Source: Rhabditoides inermis (lineage: Eukaryota; Nematoda; Chromadorea; Rhabditida; Rhabditidae). Taken from it: a stretch of DNA of 64,000 bases. The first letter of the stretch is position 1. Every line of letters begins with the position of its first letter. A model generated the notes under the pieces. That model was not told the DNA's origin. It saw only the letters and a program-made list of their open reading frames with translations, and ran no database searches. Shown piece after piece: positions 43,038 through 55,018 of the stretch. The stretch lies in NCBI GenBank assembly GCA_963966185.1, contig CAWZYM010000355.1, forward strand, positions 852,501 to 916,500, in the 5' to 3' direction. The translations under genes and the position numbers were made by a program.

Positions 43038-45170
43038 AATTACTATTTGGATATCACCTTTTCGCAGGTCGATGCTCATACTGAAAACAGTCGGTGTGAG
43101 TACAAAAGGAAAGAACATGTCGATGATCAAATAAAGAATCGTCGCCAAGAAGACGTGCTCACTTCCTGAAAAAAGTGTCACTTTGTTCACTTCAATAATT
43201 AGTTTTATGTAAAATATATACGAAGTAAATGATCTCATAGTATGTTGAACTCTGAACGTGTTACGAACATTGAACGTTCCATACGTTCCAACGTTCCATT
43301 GAAAGTTTGCGTGTTCCAATTGTGACCGTATTTTTAGTTTGACACCAGTATTATCTACTATCTACTCATTAAACAATGATCGTTTCGGAATCATATTATT
43401 GAATAAACTCTGATAATGATCATAAAACACAGTAGTTACCATGCGTTGCGTCAATGAGCGAAATAGTGAAATCGGCCATGTCAGAAAGCTGGAATACAAA
43501 ATACAAAATACAGTATTACTCCTTTGACGGCTATCAAACTTACAGTGTATGAAATAAGCAAAAGTATCGATTGCACAAATAGTCGCGTTTCCGAGTTGTA
43601 CCTATGCTGTGCTTTCGTGCTGACCATTCGACGTTGTTTTCTGAGATGGAGAAAAATCGATAAATATAGAAAAGACGTGACCAGGGGTAGAACGAGAGTG
43701 TGCGGGAAAGCGATCTGAATTATAGTTCCTAACACGATACTGTAACTTCAACTGGAAAATCCAGTTTTCCAGTGGAAGAGTAAGGAACCCACATCTGTGA
43801 TCGTCTTCGCTACGCCATTATCGGTCGGGCAGACGACGTCTGGCACGTCTTCTGTCCGGTTGTAGACGCGCCTACAATGCCATGATCACAGAACCATTCA
43901 CGGAACCGTTTTCTAGCGCAATGTTTTGAAGAGTTTTTTTGTTCATGCGGGACTATACTGTGGGCGACTCGAAGATCATGGAAGAGTGCGGTCCGTCCTT
44001 CCTGGGGCGTTTCCGCGCTGTTCCGAAGATAAAAACTCCCAAGAGTTCGGGGGTAAAAGGTAGTGAATGTGTTCAAATGAGTGGCTAGAGACCGGCTTTC
44101 TGATCACTCACATACAATCCACCCAGATTGTCGCGATTGACGGTATAGCGGCGTAGATCCATATTAGAGCCAGGCACACGCGAACTCGCTTGTTTCTGAA
44201 CAAAGTTAAATACTTTAAAAATGATATATAAATATAATAATAAATAAAATAAATGAAAAAAAAACATGAAATATACATCAGATGATTATTTCTTACGATG
44301 AGAAAATGACGTCGTCAATTTTCGGCGCCACAAACACTCCGAAACGATTGAGAGCTTTGAAAAAGGAGAAGTACACAATTCCATAGTCGGCTAGTGTTTT
44401 CAGAACGTTTGCGACAGTCACTCCCGATCCATAGTTGACATTTCTGAAAAGTTCATGTTTCTGAAACGGGCACTTTCATACAGTCCGAGGACTGGTCAGT
44501 TCCACCACCACTCCGCGCATACACCACCGCATTTGAAAATTGCGCGCGCGCGAAACTTCGAATTTGAATCGTTTTGCGTGCTCTTGATATCTATCAGCTA
44601 TCCCGCACTCTCTTCACTCTGCGCTCAATTGATCTGCCCACTAACTGTACCTTTCATTGCAAGCTAATCATTGTACACTGACTCCGCGATCCTTTTTGGC
44701 ACCTGTCCCAGATTTTGGACCTTTTGCTTAACCAAAAAAAACTATAATGTTATAAACATCGCAATAATGATAATTATCACATAGTTATCATATAATTACT
44801 CACTCAAAGAGAAGTTGCGGTACAGTAATAGTCAATTGTACAACCGAATACAGCGTGCAGCAAACGGCGAGTTGCAAGATATTCATCCAGAAAGGTCCCT
44901 GATAAAACTTTTTTTTTTATATTTAACTTTTTTATGTTTTCACTAATACCTATACTTTATACAACTTTATTTAATTTTTTTATCTAAACATTGAAAACTT
45001 ACGGTGAGTTTCTTATTCTTTGTCGCAAGCAGATAGCCCAGAAACAGAGAATTCAATACGGAAGCAATAAGGACACAAACTACAAAAAATAGAACAATCA
45101 GCCAGTGCCAAAAGGTTTTCTCGAAAGAGAATCCAGTGAGACGGACGTTGCTGTTATCGCCAAAGTACAT
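43038..45170 (-). CDS. Serpentine (7TM) chemoreceptor-like receptor
   Basis: Seven hydrophobic segments spread over minus-strand exons. About 45,003-45,170 starts MYFGDNSNVRLTGF, with TM1 WLIVLFFVVCVLIASVLNSL. About 44,800-44,900 has TM2 LAVCCTLYSVVQLTITV. About 44,290-44,443 has TM3 YGIVYFSFFKAL. About 44,108-44,190 has TM4 VCLALIWIYAAIPSIATIWV. About 43,510-43,735 has TM5 LVLPLVTSFLYLSIFLHLRK, then TM6 FVQSILLLISYT. About 43,440-43,490 is a short exon. 43,038-43,166 has TM7 FLATILYLIIDMFFPFVLTP, then TAA. The layout fits nematode G-protein-coupled chemoreceptors (the srg/srx/srv/srt superfamily); the subfamily is uncertain. The start is the first ATG in the TM1 exon. Confidence 0.6.
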
Positions 45171-46434
45171 CTGAAATATACCAAATACAATTTATGCATA
45201 CAATAAAATACAATAAATATATAAAAGAAAAAAAAATATATACAAAAATACATTATATACAAAAAAACACGCCACAACTGCTACAGTAAAGTAGTTATAT
45301 AATAGTAATTTACTGTAGCAGAGCTGTGTATGGCATCTGAATATACAAACTTGTCAACGTTACAAGCCTTTGAACGGACGCTACATTACTATAGTAAAGC
45401 AGAAAACAGAGAGGGAAGCAGGTCGGTGGGAAAATTAGATTCTAGAATCGAAATCAAATGGCACTGACGACTGGCGCTTGGTCTGTAGGTACTATTCATA
45501 TGATATGTACTGAATGCAATTTCACCCGCAAATTGCGGCGACTGACCGGCAACTTGTGGCCACTTATTATAGCGTGGCCGTTGGTTGCGAATGAGTGCGA
45601 CAGCCTATGAACTACAGACAAAGCTACATAGTCCAAAGGAGACTACGAGTGAGATCTCTCTGCGTACGCTTCAATAGGTTGTTTGTATCATATTGTTCCT
45701 CTTAACTGCGGATACAATCACATTTTCGAATACGGTTTCTTATACCAAAAACATTTACTCCATTTCGAATTTCATAAAACATGCGCGTCAATCATTTATT
45801 GTTTCGCAATAAAATCATTTGTGTCTTTTTCAAATTAAATCATTTTGTTCAGAATCATTTATTCAGAATCCTTCTTACCACACAATTGAACTCCTACCGC
45901 TCATGAACCCACCAAGACTTTGACTGAATAAATCAATAATTCAATAACTCCTACCACACCATTCACATGGCGGCCTTGTTGAACGCTCCCATGGGGTAGG
46001 TGTGCGCGCGGAGAGACTCGATCAGAGAGGGCTCGGCCTGAAGAGAGACTGTGAGAGAGGGAGGGAGGGGAGAAAGAGAGAGAGAGAGAGAGAGGGAGGG
46101 AGAGAGAGATGGAGAGAGAGAGAGAAGGGGAGGGAGGGAGAGGATGAGAGGAAGGGAGAGAGAGGGGGGAGAGAGAGAGGGGGAGGAGAGAAAGGGGGGG
46201 AGAGAGGGGGAGAGGAGAGATAGGGGGAGAGAGAGAGCAAGAGAGAAATAGAGAGGGAGAGTCAACACGACAACGGTCGCACCCTTTCTCCTGCGAATGT
46301 TATTGTTGTTAACGATTCGTGTCTGAAGCAGCTTACTGACTGCATAGTCGGTCAGGGGTCCGAGGTCGCTAGCTTCTTTCAAATCACGATCAACTGTTTT
46401 GACATGGGCGCAGGTATGCGAGTTAGACATCACG

Positions 46435-46482
<48 letters not shown>

Positions 46483-47480
46483 TCCTTGTCACATTGGTAC
46501 AACTCACACCCGCGTACTGAGATAAATGTATATCACTTATTTTCATATTTTGTTTTCTAGCGGCTCGTCGGATGAACATGTAGCCGACGTAGGACCACGG
46601 CCCGGATAGTTGCACAGCGCGCCCCCACAGAGAAAGCGGCGCGCGCGCAGGCTGCATCGCGATTTCAGTCGAGAAATTATCGCGCTCTCTCTGTTGCTGG
46701 TGATTCGCGAAGGAGCGACGCGTCGCGTGTTTGCGGAGCGGTCTGCGCCCGCGGCGCTGCCGACTGTGCAACTATCCGGGCCGTGAGGATCTGAGTGTGC
46801 AGTTGTCGAGCTGCCGTCGAACCTGTAGTAGGAGGAGCGCGTCAATAGGGAGCGCGCCGATGCAGAGCTTGTCATTCTCACCATTCTTTATTTGTTACGT
46901 TATAATTTGTGGCATATAACTTACTTTTTAATTGGTAATTTCGGTGGAGGAAAAGGATTACGAGATGGTCTCCCGTCCGGCGTGTGCGAACGGACTCTCT
47001 CTCTCTCTCTCTCTCTCTCCCTCCTCTCTCTCTCTGCTCCCGCCACGCACGTGTCCGCTACGTGCCCGCTTCCTCTCTGAATGGGCGTCGCTTGTGATTA
47101 GCATGTCTGTTTTCTGTCCATCGGTCCTCTCTCTCGCATTCTTGTCTTGTCATTTCTTGAACGATGCGACTGGCGGACGGCGGTTTGCCCTCGCCAGCCT
47201 GCCGGATCGGCCTTCCCAGGTGGGCGAGCTATGTCTTCCAGCGCACCCAACCCGTTCATCACGTTACACATGCCACCTGCGTCGCACTATTTGAGATACG
47301 CTCACCAAGTGGCATCTTGGTTCTTATTCTCATTAGTTGGCGAATGGTTACGATTCCAATACGTAAAAGCCTATTAATCCATTTTCGCGATTGGTGCGAC
47401 TTTATTTAGGGGCGCGACTTTTTTTGCCGACTGGCTCATTACTCCATTACTCGCGAGTCCTTTAAGTTCTTGTTTCAAGG
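45171..47480. other. Intergenic region with GA/CT repeats and a foldback
   Basis: A 55-bp hairpin at 45,273-45,327 (CTGCTACAGTAAA and mirror), a GA/GGGA tract at 46,045-46,260, a (CT)n tract at 46,437-46,479, a foldback element at 46,597-46,784 and a CT tract at 46,998-47,033. Some open frames between repeats, for example at 46,890-47,400, have no features I can support. Confidence 0.5.
46597..46784. mobile_element. 188-bp GC-rich foldback element
   Basis: Perfect 20-bp inverted ends ACGGCCCGGATAGTTGCACA and TGTGCAACTATCCGGGCCGT, with GC-rich inner DNA (GCGCGCCCCC and GCGCCCGCGGCGC). No target duplication is obvious. Confidence 0.65.
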
Positions 47481-50400
47481 ATGTTACTGTTTCTCATGGC
47501 CTGTGTGCTTGTCTCTTCCACTGTCGACGGGGCGTGGGATGCCTCCAACGAGACATACAAAGCTGTTCAGAGGACGAAGCTCGACATTGGTATGCCATAA
47601 AGCAGCTATTAAGTTCCCAAAAATACAAAAAAAATAATGTGAAATGAATGTCAAAAAATACCGAAAAATGTCTAAAAATGCGAAATAATTTTGTCATTTT
47701 TTTAAACTTAATAGCTGCTTAACTTGTGTTGGATGTTATCACTGTCTGCGTTTAGAAATGTATGTGAAGATGCCTAATACTTCGTTGCTGAAAAGGAATA
47801 TTGGCTGGCCGTTGAAGGATCTGGATATCATCCAAAACGAAAATACCCCAGATATAGACATAGCAACAGTGGAACACACTATTAAGGTACATATGCAGAG
47901 TGGGATATTGCAGCTAAATGAACAAAACCATATGATTTCACTTTGCTTTTTTACTCAGTTAGGTTTTTCTTAATGCTCATTGGTACTAGGTGGCGACAAA
48001 GTATGCAAATGGAACGCTCGCCAAGTTTTTCGGAGCTGCAACCCCAAGCGATCCTTCAAAGGTACCACGTGGTATAACCCGGAGAAACATTGCGTGTTCA
48101 GAATTTCAACATTTTCGCCTATTGCATGCTGGTGTTGGCATGTGTTGGCATACTCGTTGTGGTCATTTTGATATTTGAGAACCCAGTTAGAACCTTGTGC
48201 GGAAAAGTTCGTGATCGGCTGAAGCGGGCGGAAGTTGCTAAAGGAAAGGAAGAGACGAAAGAGAACACTGCGCCGACAAGAGAAATGTCCGCCGCTTCTG
48301 TGGTCAAGACACCGAAGAGTGTGGCTACTCCCAGTCAGAAAGTTCGAAGGCAGAGTCGCAGAAGGATGTGGAGAGGGCAACTGCCAAGGGAGAGAGTGTC
48401 GAGAAGACGACACCCGCACAAAAGACATGGAAAGAACGGTCAACGACAGATCCTTCGAAGAAAGTGGAACCGAAGAAAGAGGACTCTCAGACAGCATTTT
48501 CAACTCAACAGAAAAAGATTCTCTGCCGCGACGAGCTGCTGAGGAGGTACTACAAAGTTGAGCTGAAAAGAGAAATCGTCTCGGAGATAGAACACAAGGA
48601 CGACAACAACGACTATTTCAAGTGCATTGAGACAAAGGACAAGAAGAAGTACGACTACCTCAAGGTGAAAGTGCTCCTCAGTCACTTTACACATGCATTG
48701 TCATCTGTTCAGGCTTGTCTGTGGTTCTACGCTGTGATGATTGCGCTACTCGCCGTAGCGATTGTATCTGCAACTGTTTACATCTACATGGTTCAGTCTG
48801 ACCTCAGCGGCAACACCAACCAAGCAGTCAACTCGCAGATCACACGTGAGAACGTTTCCCTCTGATTCATCATCTTTTGCTCAGAGCTGAAGCGCGACTT
48901 GCTCTATGGCCTTCGCGACCCGACCGTCTTCGATCGAGAAATCAATATGACTGTCGCTGATATTGTGTCGAAAGCTGCGGTAATACGCCTCCGTGTGTAA
49001 CAAAACATGATGAAATGTTTAGATTAATGGAACTTCTGAAACTGAACAGATTTTCAGCACAGTACAAGATAAAATCGTGAGAACATACCGAACGAGTATG
49101 AATTAATTAATATTCATGTTTTAGACTAGTGTTAATAACTACACGCAATCTCTGAGTACTGTGAAAGTTATAGGTATATCGCTGCAGAAATCGTTATCCA
49201 ATATCGAAACTTACTTTCGATCTATAAAGGTTCATATTGTACTCTGTCATTGAAATGTACTAATTCAGGATAAAACTGATAAAACCATCGAGATGAAAGA
49301 TTTCAATACATTCGCTGACCTTGAATCACAGTTCATGAAGGCTTATAATATAGTTTCTACAATTAATAATGGGAAACTGAATTTTATTGCGTCTCAAGTG
49401 AGAGAAAAATAACACATTTTAAAGTATATACATGCTTTTTAGGGCAGTGATGTTTCCACGTACTTGGCAACTGTTTTTGAAGAAAGCATTTTCGAAGTAA
49501 ACAAGTTGTTCTGATCTTCAAACAATGCATATTTAGATTCCTTCAACATCGCAACTCAACACTGATACTAGAATTGTTTCGGATAAGGTATACACACGTT
49601 ACTTTATTAATTTCACACATATAATTCAGTTAATTCTTTCTGCAAACTCGTTCGATGAATACTACAATCACGCAAACACAGTAGGTTATCTTTTTTTTGA
49701 AATTAACAACTGTCATGATCAGATAACTTCGAAAGTGGAAAGCAATACTGTCTACTTCTTGATCACAGTTGTATTGCACACCTTGCCTGTGATAGCATTT
49801 GTCGTAATGCTTGTATGTGAAAGGAGTAAGCTTCAAAATATACTTTTTTTTATGAACAATCTCATATTTTCAGATGTATGTTCGACATGGTTTTTCATTT
49901 ACTCAATTGTTAGTTTTCTGATCGCTGGAGGAACACCATTTTTCGGGTAGGAATAAAGAACAAAACAGTTTCCGACTTTTGCAGATCATTGGTTCTTTCC
50001 TCTGATTATCAAGGAGGCTGCAACTATTTGATGAACAGAAAAGAAACTCTTCTCAACGTTTCATCGACTGTGTTCAATCAGACGGACATTCAAACAAGGC
50101 TTGTGTATTATTCATTGCACATCAGTGACAACCTGTTATAGTGATTTGGTACGCAAGTGTAATCTACACACTACATACGCTGAAGTTTTCTCAAAATACT
50201 TCGAGAACATGTTGGATGGAGGTTATATCAATTATAAAGTACAGTGAAAACGGTAATGTTATCATTTCAGAACTCATTACATTGAACAAAGGGATCGAAT
50301 CTTATGTGAATAACATTGCCATAAAAACTGATACTATCGCCAAAATTGACGCGATGATTCAAGAAGCCGAGGTATACTGATGGTTCCCAATAGTTGTAAC

Positions 50401-51389
50401 GCATTTTAGACGTACAAATCAACTTTCGATGCGGTGTTTCAAATGAAAACCGAGTGTGAAATTGTAGTTACCAAAGACAATGATAAAGACTATCTGCACG
50501 CATTCACATGCAAGAACACTGATTTGAGCAGAATGCAGTCTGATTCGACAAAGAAGAACTATATGGCAGAAGAGATATTAGAACTAGTTTCGAAAATGGT
50601 GAGTTATCCAAGTGAGGCAACAATTTCCGTCCTAAGTATTTTTCAGACTAAATCTTTTAAAGACGCGAAAATACATGGTCGGCGACCGTACAAAGACTTT
50701 GCTGATTCTCTGAAAGCTGCGAAAAGCACACACAACATACACAGTGTCACTCGGAAAACATTGATGGCTGAACTGAAAATACATCGCGCTACGTTGAAGG
50801 TTGTCGATCACTACGTTGTTGATTTGTATAACACAATACATGTTCAGACCATCTTTAATAACGCGTACAATATCAAGTGCGGTCTGACGACTATCTATGA
50901 GAACATGGTGCATGCAGTCTGTGATCCACTCACATACCCCCACAATGCAATGCAATATGTCTTGTGTGAGTGCTGAAGTATTCGAAGAACATCACCGAGA
51001 ACAAATCTTTTCATTAGCATTGTTCAACCGTGTTTTATTTATTGTGAACAAATTTATAGGTTCACGTAAACTTAATAACTTCTCTTTTAAACTTAAATTG
51101 CAGATATGATCGCTGTGAAGCTGTGAACTGTTTCCTGTCATCGGTCGCCTTTCTGCTAGCTGGAGTATACACTGAAAACGCTCCCATGGTTCACATCTGC
51201 TTCGTAGAACCGCATTACATTGGCAAAACTATTAGTTCGTGATATTTTAGTGGTAGATGGATAACAAACACTTCAGACAACAGGGGGTCATTGGGTAAGA
51301 ACGAAAGACTCAATGGAACAGATATATCGCATAAAGGATCGCTCACTATCTTGGAAGGCATCCCGCTTGTCGATGTTTGTTTTGTTTAA
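47481..51389 (+). CDS. Prominin-like multi-pass membrane protein
   Basis: Starts with a signal peptide, MLLFLMACVLVSSTVDG. Exons follow at 47,756-47,886, about 47,991-48,060 and from 48,105. TM1 is FAYCMLVLACVGILVVVILI. A basic intracellular stretch of about 180 residues leads to TM2 LWFYAVMIALLAVAIVSATV. A long extracellular region with N-x-S/T sites is cut by many short introns (48,848 to 49,730). TM3 is VYFLITVVLHTLPVIAFVVM, and TM4 is WFFIYSIVSFLIAGGTPFFG, followed by a Cys-containing second large loop to about 50,950. The last exons run 51,110-51,240 and 51,277-51,389 (TAA). The TM spacing and short TM3-TM4 link fit prominins; sequence similarity is weak. A clear fifth membrane helix is missing. 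Near 48,330 the frame changes with no splice site, so an indel or broken copy is possible. Confidence 0.45.
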
Positions 51390-51413
51390 TGATTGTTTAT
51401 ACATTAATCACAT

Positions 51414-52016
51414 TTGCAGCAACAACATCTTCTGGAAAACGAAAAGGGCACTTTTGAGTTTAGTAAAGCGGAACTCGGCTCTTCTCACATTGCTTATGAT
51501 ATTGGATACGAAGTGGAACGGGTCGTGGCCATCGGAGAAAAGGTGAAAACGAAACATGTGCAGACGGCAACGTTGCGATTCAGAGCAACCCTTCGTCGGC
51601 AAACAATGAGGAACGCACCTTCTACTACAATCTACTCATCGACCACATGAACTGGACCAAGTTCAAGGAGCGCAAAAAGGTAGCAGCAGTGAAGCACTTA
51701 TTCAGTCATGACAAGCACAGATGGTGTACGCAAACGACGTCTTGGATCGCGTCATCAACGATATGAAGAACAAGCTGATCGCAAATCCGAAGACACTCAT
51801 AGAGATGACGGGTCCTTGCGTTATTGTGGGCGACATTCACGGACAGGTACCATATTCGAGTTGCTCTTTTGTGTTGCCGTTTCAGCTCTGTTATCATATG
51901 TAGCTTCTAACATGATACAACTCTCTCGCTGAGAGCTTTCGCCTCTCTTAAATATCACGTTTAGTACGAAGACCTTCTGCGTATTTTCAACATGTTCAAC
52001 ACATTTGACGACGACA
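51414..52016 (+). pseudogene. 5' part of a PP1-type Ser/Thr phosphatase gene, cut by a LINE
   Basis: Three to four exons. First is a candidate 5' exon at about 51,420-51,541 (frame uncertain). Then come about 51,573-51,679 (EERTFYYNLLIDHMNWTKF), 51,719-51,847 (VLDRVINDMKNKL ... GPCVIVGDIHGQ) and 51,964-52,016 (YEDLLRIFNMFNTFDDDK). GDIHGQ-YEDLLRIF is the first metal-binding motif of the PPP phosphatase family (Asp and His). The later motifs GDYVDRG, GNHE and the rest are not found. The coding sequence runs into the (AAATC)n tail of the LINE at 52,017. So the gene is interrupted here, unless the remainder lies outside what I recognised. Confidence 0.6.
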
Positions 52017-54980
52017 AATCAAATCAAATCAAATCAAATACTTTATCCGGAATCGCATTTCATGAACATATACAATAGTGTATGCATGGGTCCTCGGGTG
52101 TTATAATGAGAAGCGCCGGGAGATGATCTGATTCCAAACTGCAGGTTCCTCGGTAGCCAGTCGTTTCCATTCCTTTCGTGCCCGTGTCTTCGTGAGATCT
52201 GGTAGCTCCGCTATGAAGTCATCTTCCCATTCCTTATACGGAGCTCCAATTCGACCAGGTCCTTTCGGTCTCCAAAGAATGACTTTCTTACTCCAGCGGT
52301 CATCGGTAGCTGTCAGCATTTTCCTAGCGAACTTGAACTTTCTTTCCCTGGCTTCTTGTACAACGTCCCGTAGTCGCGTCTGCCTCCTAATCACATTGGA
52401 AGGTATATGGTCGAGAAGCGAAATTCCGAGAATTTGTCGCTCCATTTTTCTTTGAACTGTCCGTAGTCGTATGAGGTCCTCCTTTCTCATTCCCCAGCTT
52501 TCGCATCCATACGTTAGGCATGGCAGCACTCCTTGTCGAAAAACTTTTCTCTTGAGGTTCATTGGAGCACGGGGCAGTCGTAGGAAGTGTGCGTGTCGGT
52601 GGAAAGCCGCCCATCCAGATTGTATCCTTCGGGTCAGTTCGTCCTCCCGCTCATCCTTATCGCAGCTCAGCACTTGTCCCAGGTACACAAACTCTTGCAC
52701 GTAGTCGATTGGTTCCTTCTCCAACTTGATCGGTGGCCTCGCCCGGGACGTCGTCATAACCACTGTCTTCTTTCGGTTGATAGCCAATCCAAACTCCTTG
52801 CTAGTCTTCGCCACTTCTCTCAGCATCTTCGTAGCTCCTTCAGCCGTCGTCGCGAACAGCGCCACGTCATCGGCGTATGCCAAATGGGTCAGTCTCTTCC
52901 CGTCGATGTTGATGCCAGCTCCTCGAAATTCGAAGAGGACCTTCTTGTATACTTCGGCTAGCACAACATTGAAGATGTACGGGGAACAGGGACATCCTTG
53001 GCGCGCTCCTTTGCTTACTTCGATTTCTGCTTTCTCCTTCCGCACTGCAATTCTTGTCTTTCCAGCTCGATAAACCGCTTGCATGACTCGGACATATGCA
53101 GCATCCACTCCGTGTCTCTCCAGCGCGTCCCACGCGTCCTCGAATTCGATAGAGTCGTAGGCTTTGCTATAGTCAATGAAGACTATATAGAGGTTTTTCT
53201 TGTAGCGGTACGACTTATAAATCAATTCGCGTGTCGTCAGGATGTGGTCTGCACATGCGAATCCGCTCCTGAATCCGGCTTGCTCCACAGGTTGGTGTTC
53301 CTCGAGGGTGAGCTGCGTTCGAGAGAGAATGCAGCGCATCATCAGTTTCAGAATCGTACTGGAAACGGCGACCGGACGGTAGTTGGAGATATCGGCAGTG
53401 TCCCCCTTCTTGAACAGAAGAGCGACAATCGAATCGGCCATCATGTCCCCGACTTCTCCTTTCTCCACACACGTGTTAAACAAGTTGCATAGCATCGTGA
53501 TAATAGAGTCCGGCGAGTTCAGCAGCATCTCCGTACTAATGAAGTCGGGACCAGAGGCGACCTTCCTCTTCATCCGTTGTAATACTTGTCGGACTTCTGT
53601 GGGCGTGAATGGCGTCGGCAGTGGTGTAGATACAGCAATGGTGGGCGTCGGTTGTCTTACAGTTCGAAATAAGCCGTCGTAGAACGTCGTAATGATCTCC
53701 TTCAGCTCCGGTAAGTTTGATGTGACCGTGCCGTCGGGTAGTCGTAGTCGGCCCAGCACTTGTCTTGTAACTTCGTTCTTCCGCAGCTCCTTCTTCGAGG
53801 CAATGCCTTTCTGATACAGTCGCAAGTGGTGTTCTTCAAGTTCTTGACGAAATCTTGACCTTATCTCTCTGTTGATTTGGGAGAGTCGGGCCAGAGAGTG
53901 TGTGTCCGTCTTCTGCAGCAGTGGGCGTCTCTCCTCGAACATGGCCAGCGTCTCGTCACATATCCTCCGTGGTGCTGGCTCTTCCGTGGTAGACATGCGT
54001 TCTGCCTCCCGTATTCTGATGCATATGTCGTTGTACATTATGGTCGTGTCGTCGGTGTGTTGTGGTGGGTGAGCAAGCACGTTTCCCTCAAGTCCAGATT
54101 TGAATAGAGACCAGTCACGTACGAAGTTTATTTTCCGTCGCCGAGTGAAGTGGGGCGGTAGGGTTGTCTGTAGGCGTAGTCGAATCAGGCGATGGTCACT
54201 TTTGAAGGGGAATCGGTCGATCACACTGCAGTTGACCACTCCATGCAAAGAGCGCAACAGGAAATAGTCTATCTGCGTGCGTGAGCTTCCGGTAGGATGT
54301 CTCCAGGTCCAGCGGCGCACGTTCCGCGTCCGTTGAAAGGTATTCGCGGCTCTCCATGCTCCGGCTTCCATCCAAGCAGCTAGTTCATGTCCTCGCGTAT
54401 TCCTAGTCCCATAGCCGTACAGGCCGCAGCATCTCTCGAGAGTGTTGATGCGGCCTCCGAGCTGTGCGTTCCAGTCGCCGATGAGCAGAGTGCGGAAACG
54501 CCGGCTACCCCCGGGACTAGCCCCCGATTGCAGCGCGACGCCACCATGCCTACCCCTCCGGTTGGCTCTTGCGCCGGGGAAAGAGGGGCGGGTGCACTCG
54601 CTCACCAGCTCAAGTTCGTGTTCGTATTCGGTAGGTGAGAACGCAGAGTGCGGCATGTGAACAGAGACCAGTCGTAGAGTGTATCCCGGCATTTGGAGAT
54701 CCATGTAGCAAATCCTCTCCGAGACGGGTTCGAAGTGTTTCACTAGTGGCTGCATGTGCGGGGCGACAATGAAGCCCACGCCGTAGTGCAGTGATGACGT
54801 GAAATATAGGTCACAGTTAGATCGGGTCATCAGCAATTGGCCGGAGCCAGTACGCCTCACCTCACTAACTGCGACCACGTCGAATTTCACTAGCTCCAGG
54901 GCCTTCTCCAGATTGTCCAGGCGTTCGTCAGAACAGAGTGACTGACAATTGAGGGCGCAGATGTTGATTGCAGCCATCTC
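52017..54980 (-). mobile_element. RTE-type LINE, apparently intact
   Basis: About 2.96 kb, minus strand, one long ORF, ending at 52,017-52,037 in a short tandem tail, (ATTTG)n in element sense. That is typical of RTE elements. It is inserted in a phosphatase exon. A truncated copy of the same 3' end is at 22,432-22,540. Confidence 0.85.
52101..54977 (-). CDS. RTE-type endonuclease/reverse transcriptase
   Basis: A 958-residue polyprotein with no stop, so the element may still be active. APE endonuclease (about residues 3-280): ALNCQSL, VVAVSEVRRTG (Glu), LLIGDWNAQLGG, QIDYFLLRS and KSDHRLIRLR. Reverse transcriptase (about 470-760): NYRPVAVSSTIL, EQAGFRSGFACADHI, YIVFIDYSKAYDSIEF, KGARQGCPCSPYIFNVVLAE, THLAYADDVALFA and LAINRKKTVVM. 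C-terminal: CLTYGCESWGMRKED and ARKEWKRLATEEPAVW. The order and wording match RTE/BovB elements, unlike the CR1-type copy at 6-10 kb. A Gly/Arg-rich stretch (about residues 135-158) before LLIGDWN looks like an in-frame insertion. Part of it is repeated next to the palindrome at 55 kb. Confidence 0.9.
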   Translation of the reverse strand: MAAINICALNCQSLCSDERLDNLEKALELVKFDVVAVSEVRRTGSGQLLMTRSNCDLYFTSSLHYGVGFIVAPHMQPLVKHFEPVSERICYMDLQMPGYTLRLVSVHMPHSAFSPTEYEHELELVSECTRPSFPGARANRRGRHGGVALQSGASPGGSRRFRTLLIGDWNAQLGGRINTLERCCGLYGYGTRNTRGHELAAWMEAGAWRAANTFQRTRNVRRWTWRHPTGSSRTQIDYFLLRSLHGVVNCSVIDRFPFKSDHRLIRLRLQTTLPPHFTRRRKINFVRDWSLFKSGLEGNVLAHPPQHTDDTTIMYNDICIRIREAERMSTTEEPAPRRICDETLAMFEERRPLLQKTDTHSLARLSQINREIRSRFRQELEEHHLRLYQKGIASKKELRKNEVTRQVLGRLRLPDGTVTSNLPELKEIITTFYDGLFRTVRQPTPTIAVSTPLPTPFTPTEVRQVLQRMKRKVASGPDFISTEMLLNSPDSIITMLCNLFNTCVEKGEVGDMMADSIVALLFKKGDTADISNYRPVAVSSTILKLMMRCILSRTQLTLEEHQPVEQAGFRSGFACADHILTTRELIYKSYRYKKNLYIVFIDYSKAYDSIEFEDAWDALERHGVDAAYVRVMQAVYRAGKTRIAVRKEKAEIEVSKGARQGCPCSPYIFNVVLAEVYKKVLFEFRGAGINIDGKRLTHLAYADDVALFATTAEGATKMLREVAKTSKEFGLAINRKKTVVMTTSRARPPIKLEKEPIDYVQEFVYLGQVLSCDKDEREDELTRRIQSGWAAFHRHAHFLRLPRAPMNLKRKVFRQGVLPCLTYGCESWGMRKEDLIRLRTVQRKMERQILGISLLDHIPSNVIRRQTRLRDVVQEARERKFKFARKMLTATDDRWSKKVILWRPKGPGRIGAPYKEWEDDFIAELPDLTKTRARKEWKRLATEEPAVWNQIISRRFSL

Positions 54981-55018
54981 TCGAGCTTCTCCGCGCCGGC
55001 TCAGTGGTTTTCTTGCGG

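Noticed and set aside
43810..44076. 88-codon minus frame inside the receptor gene, briefly thought to be a transposase relic
   Set aside because: No transposase motif could be matched, and it lies in an intron.
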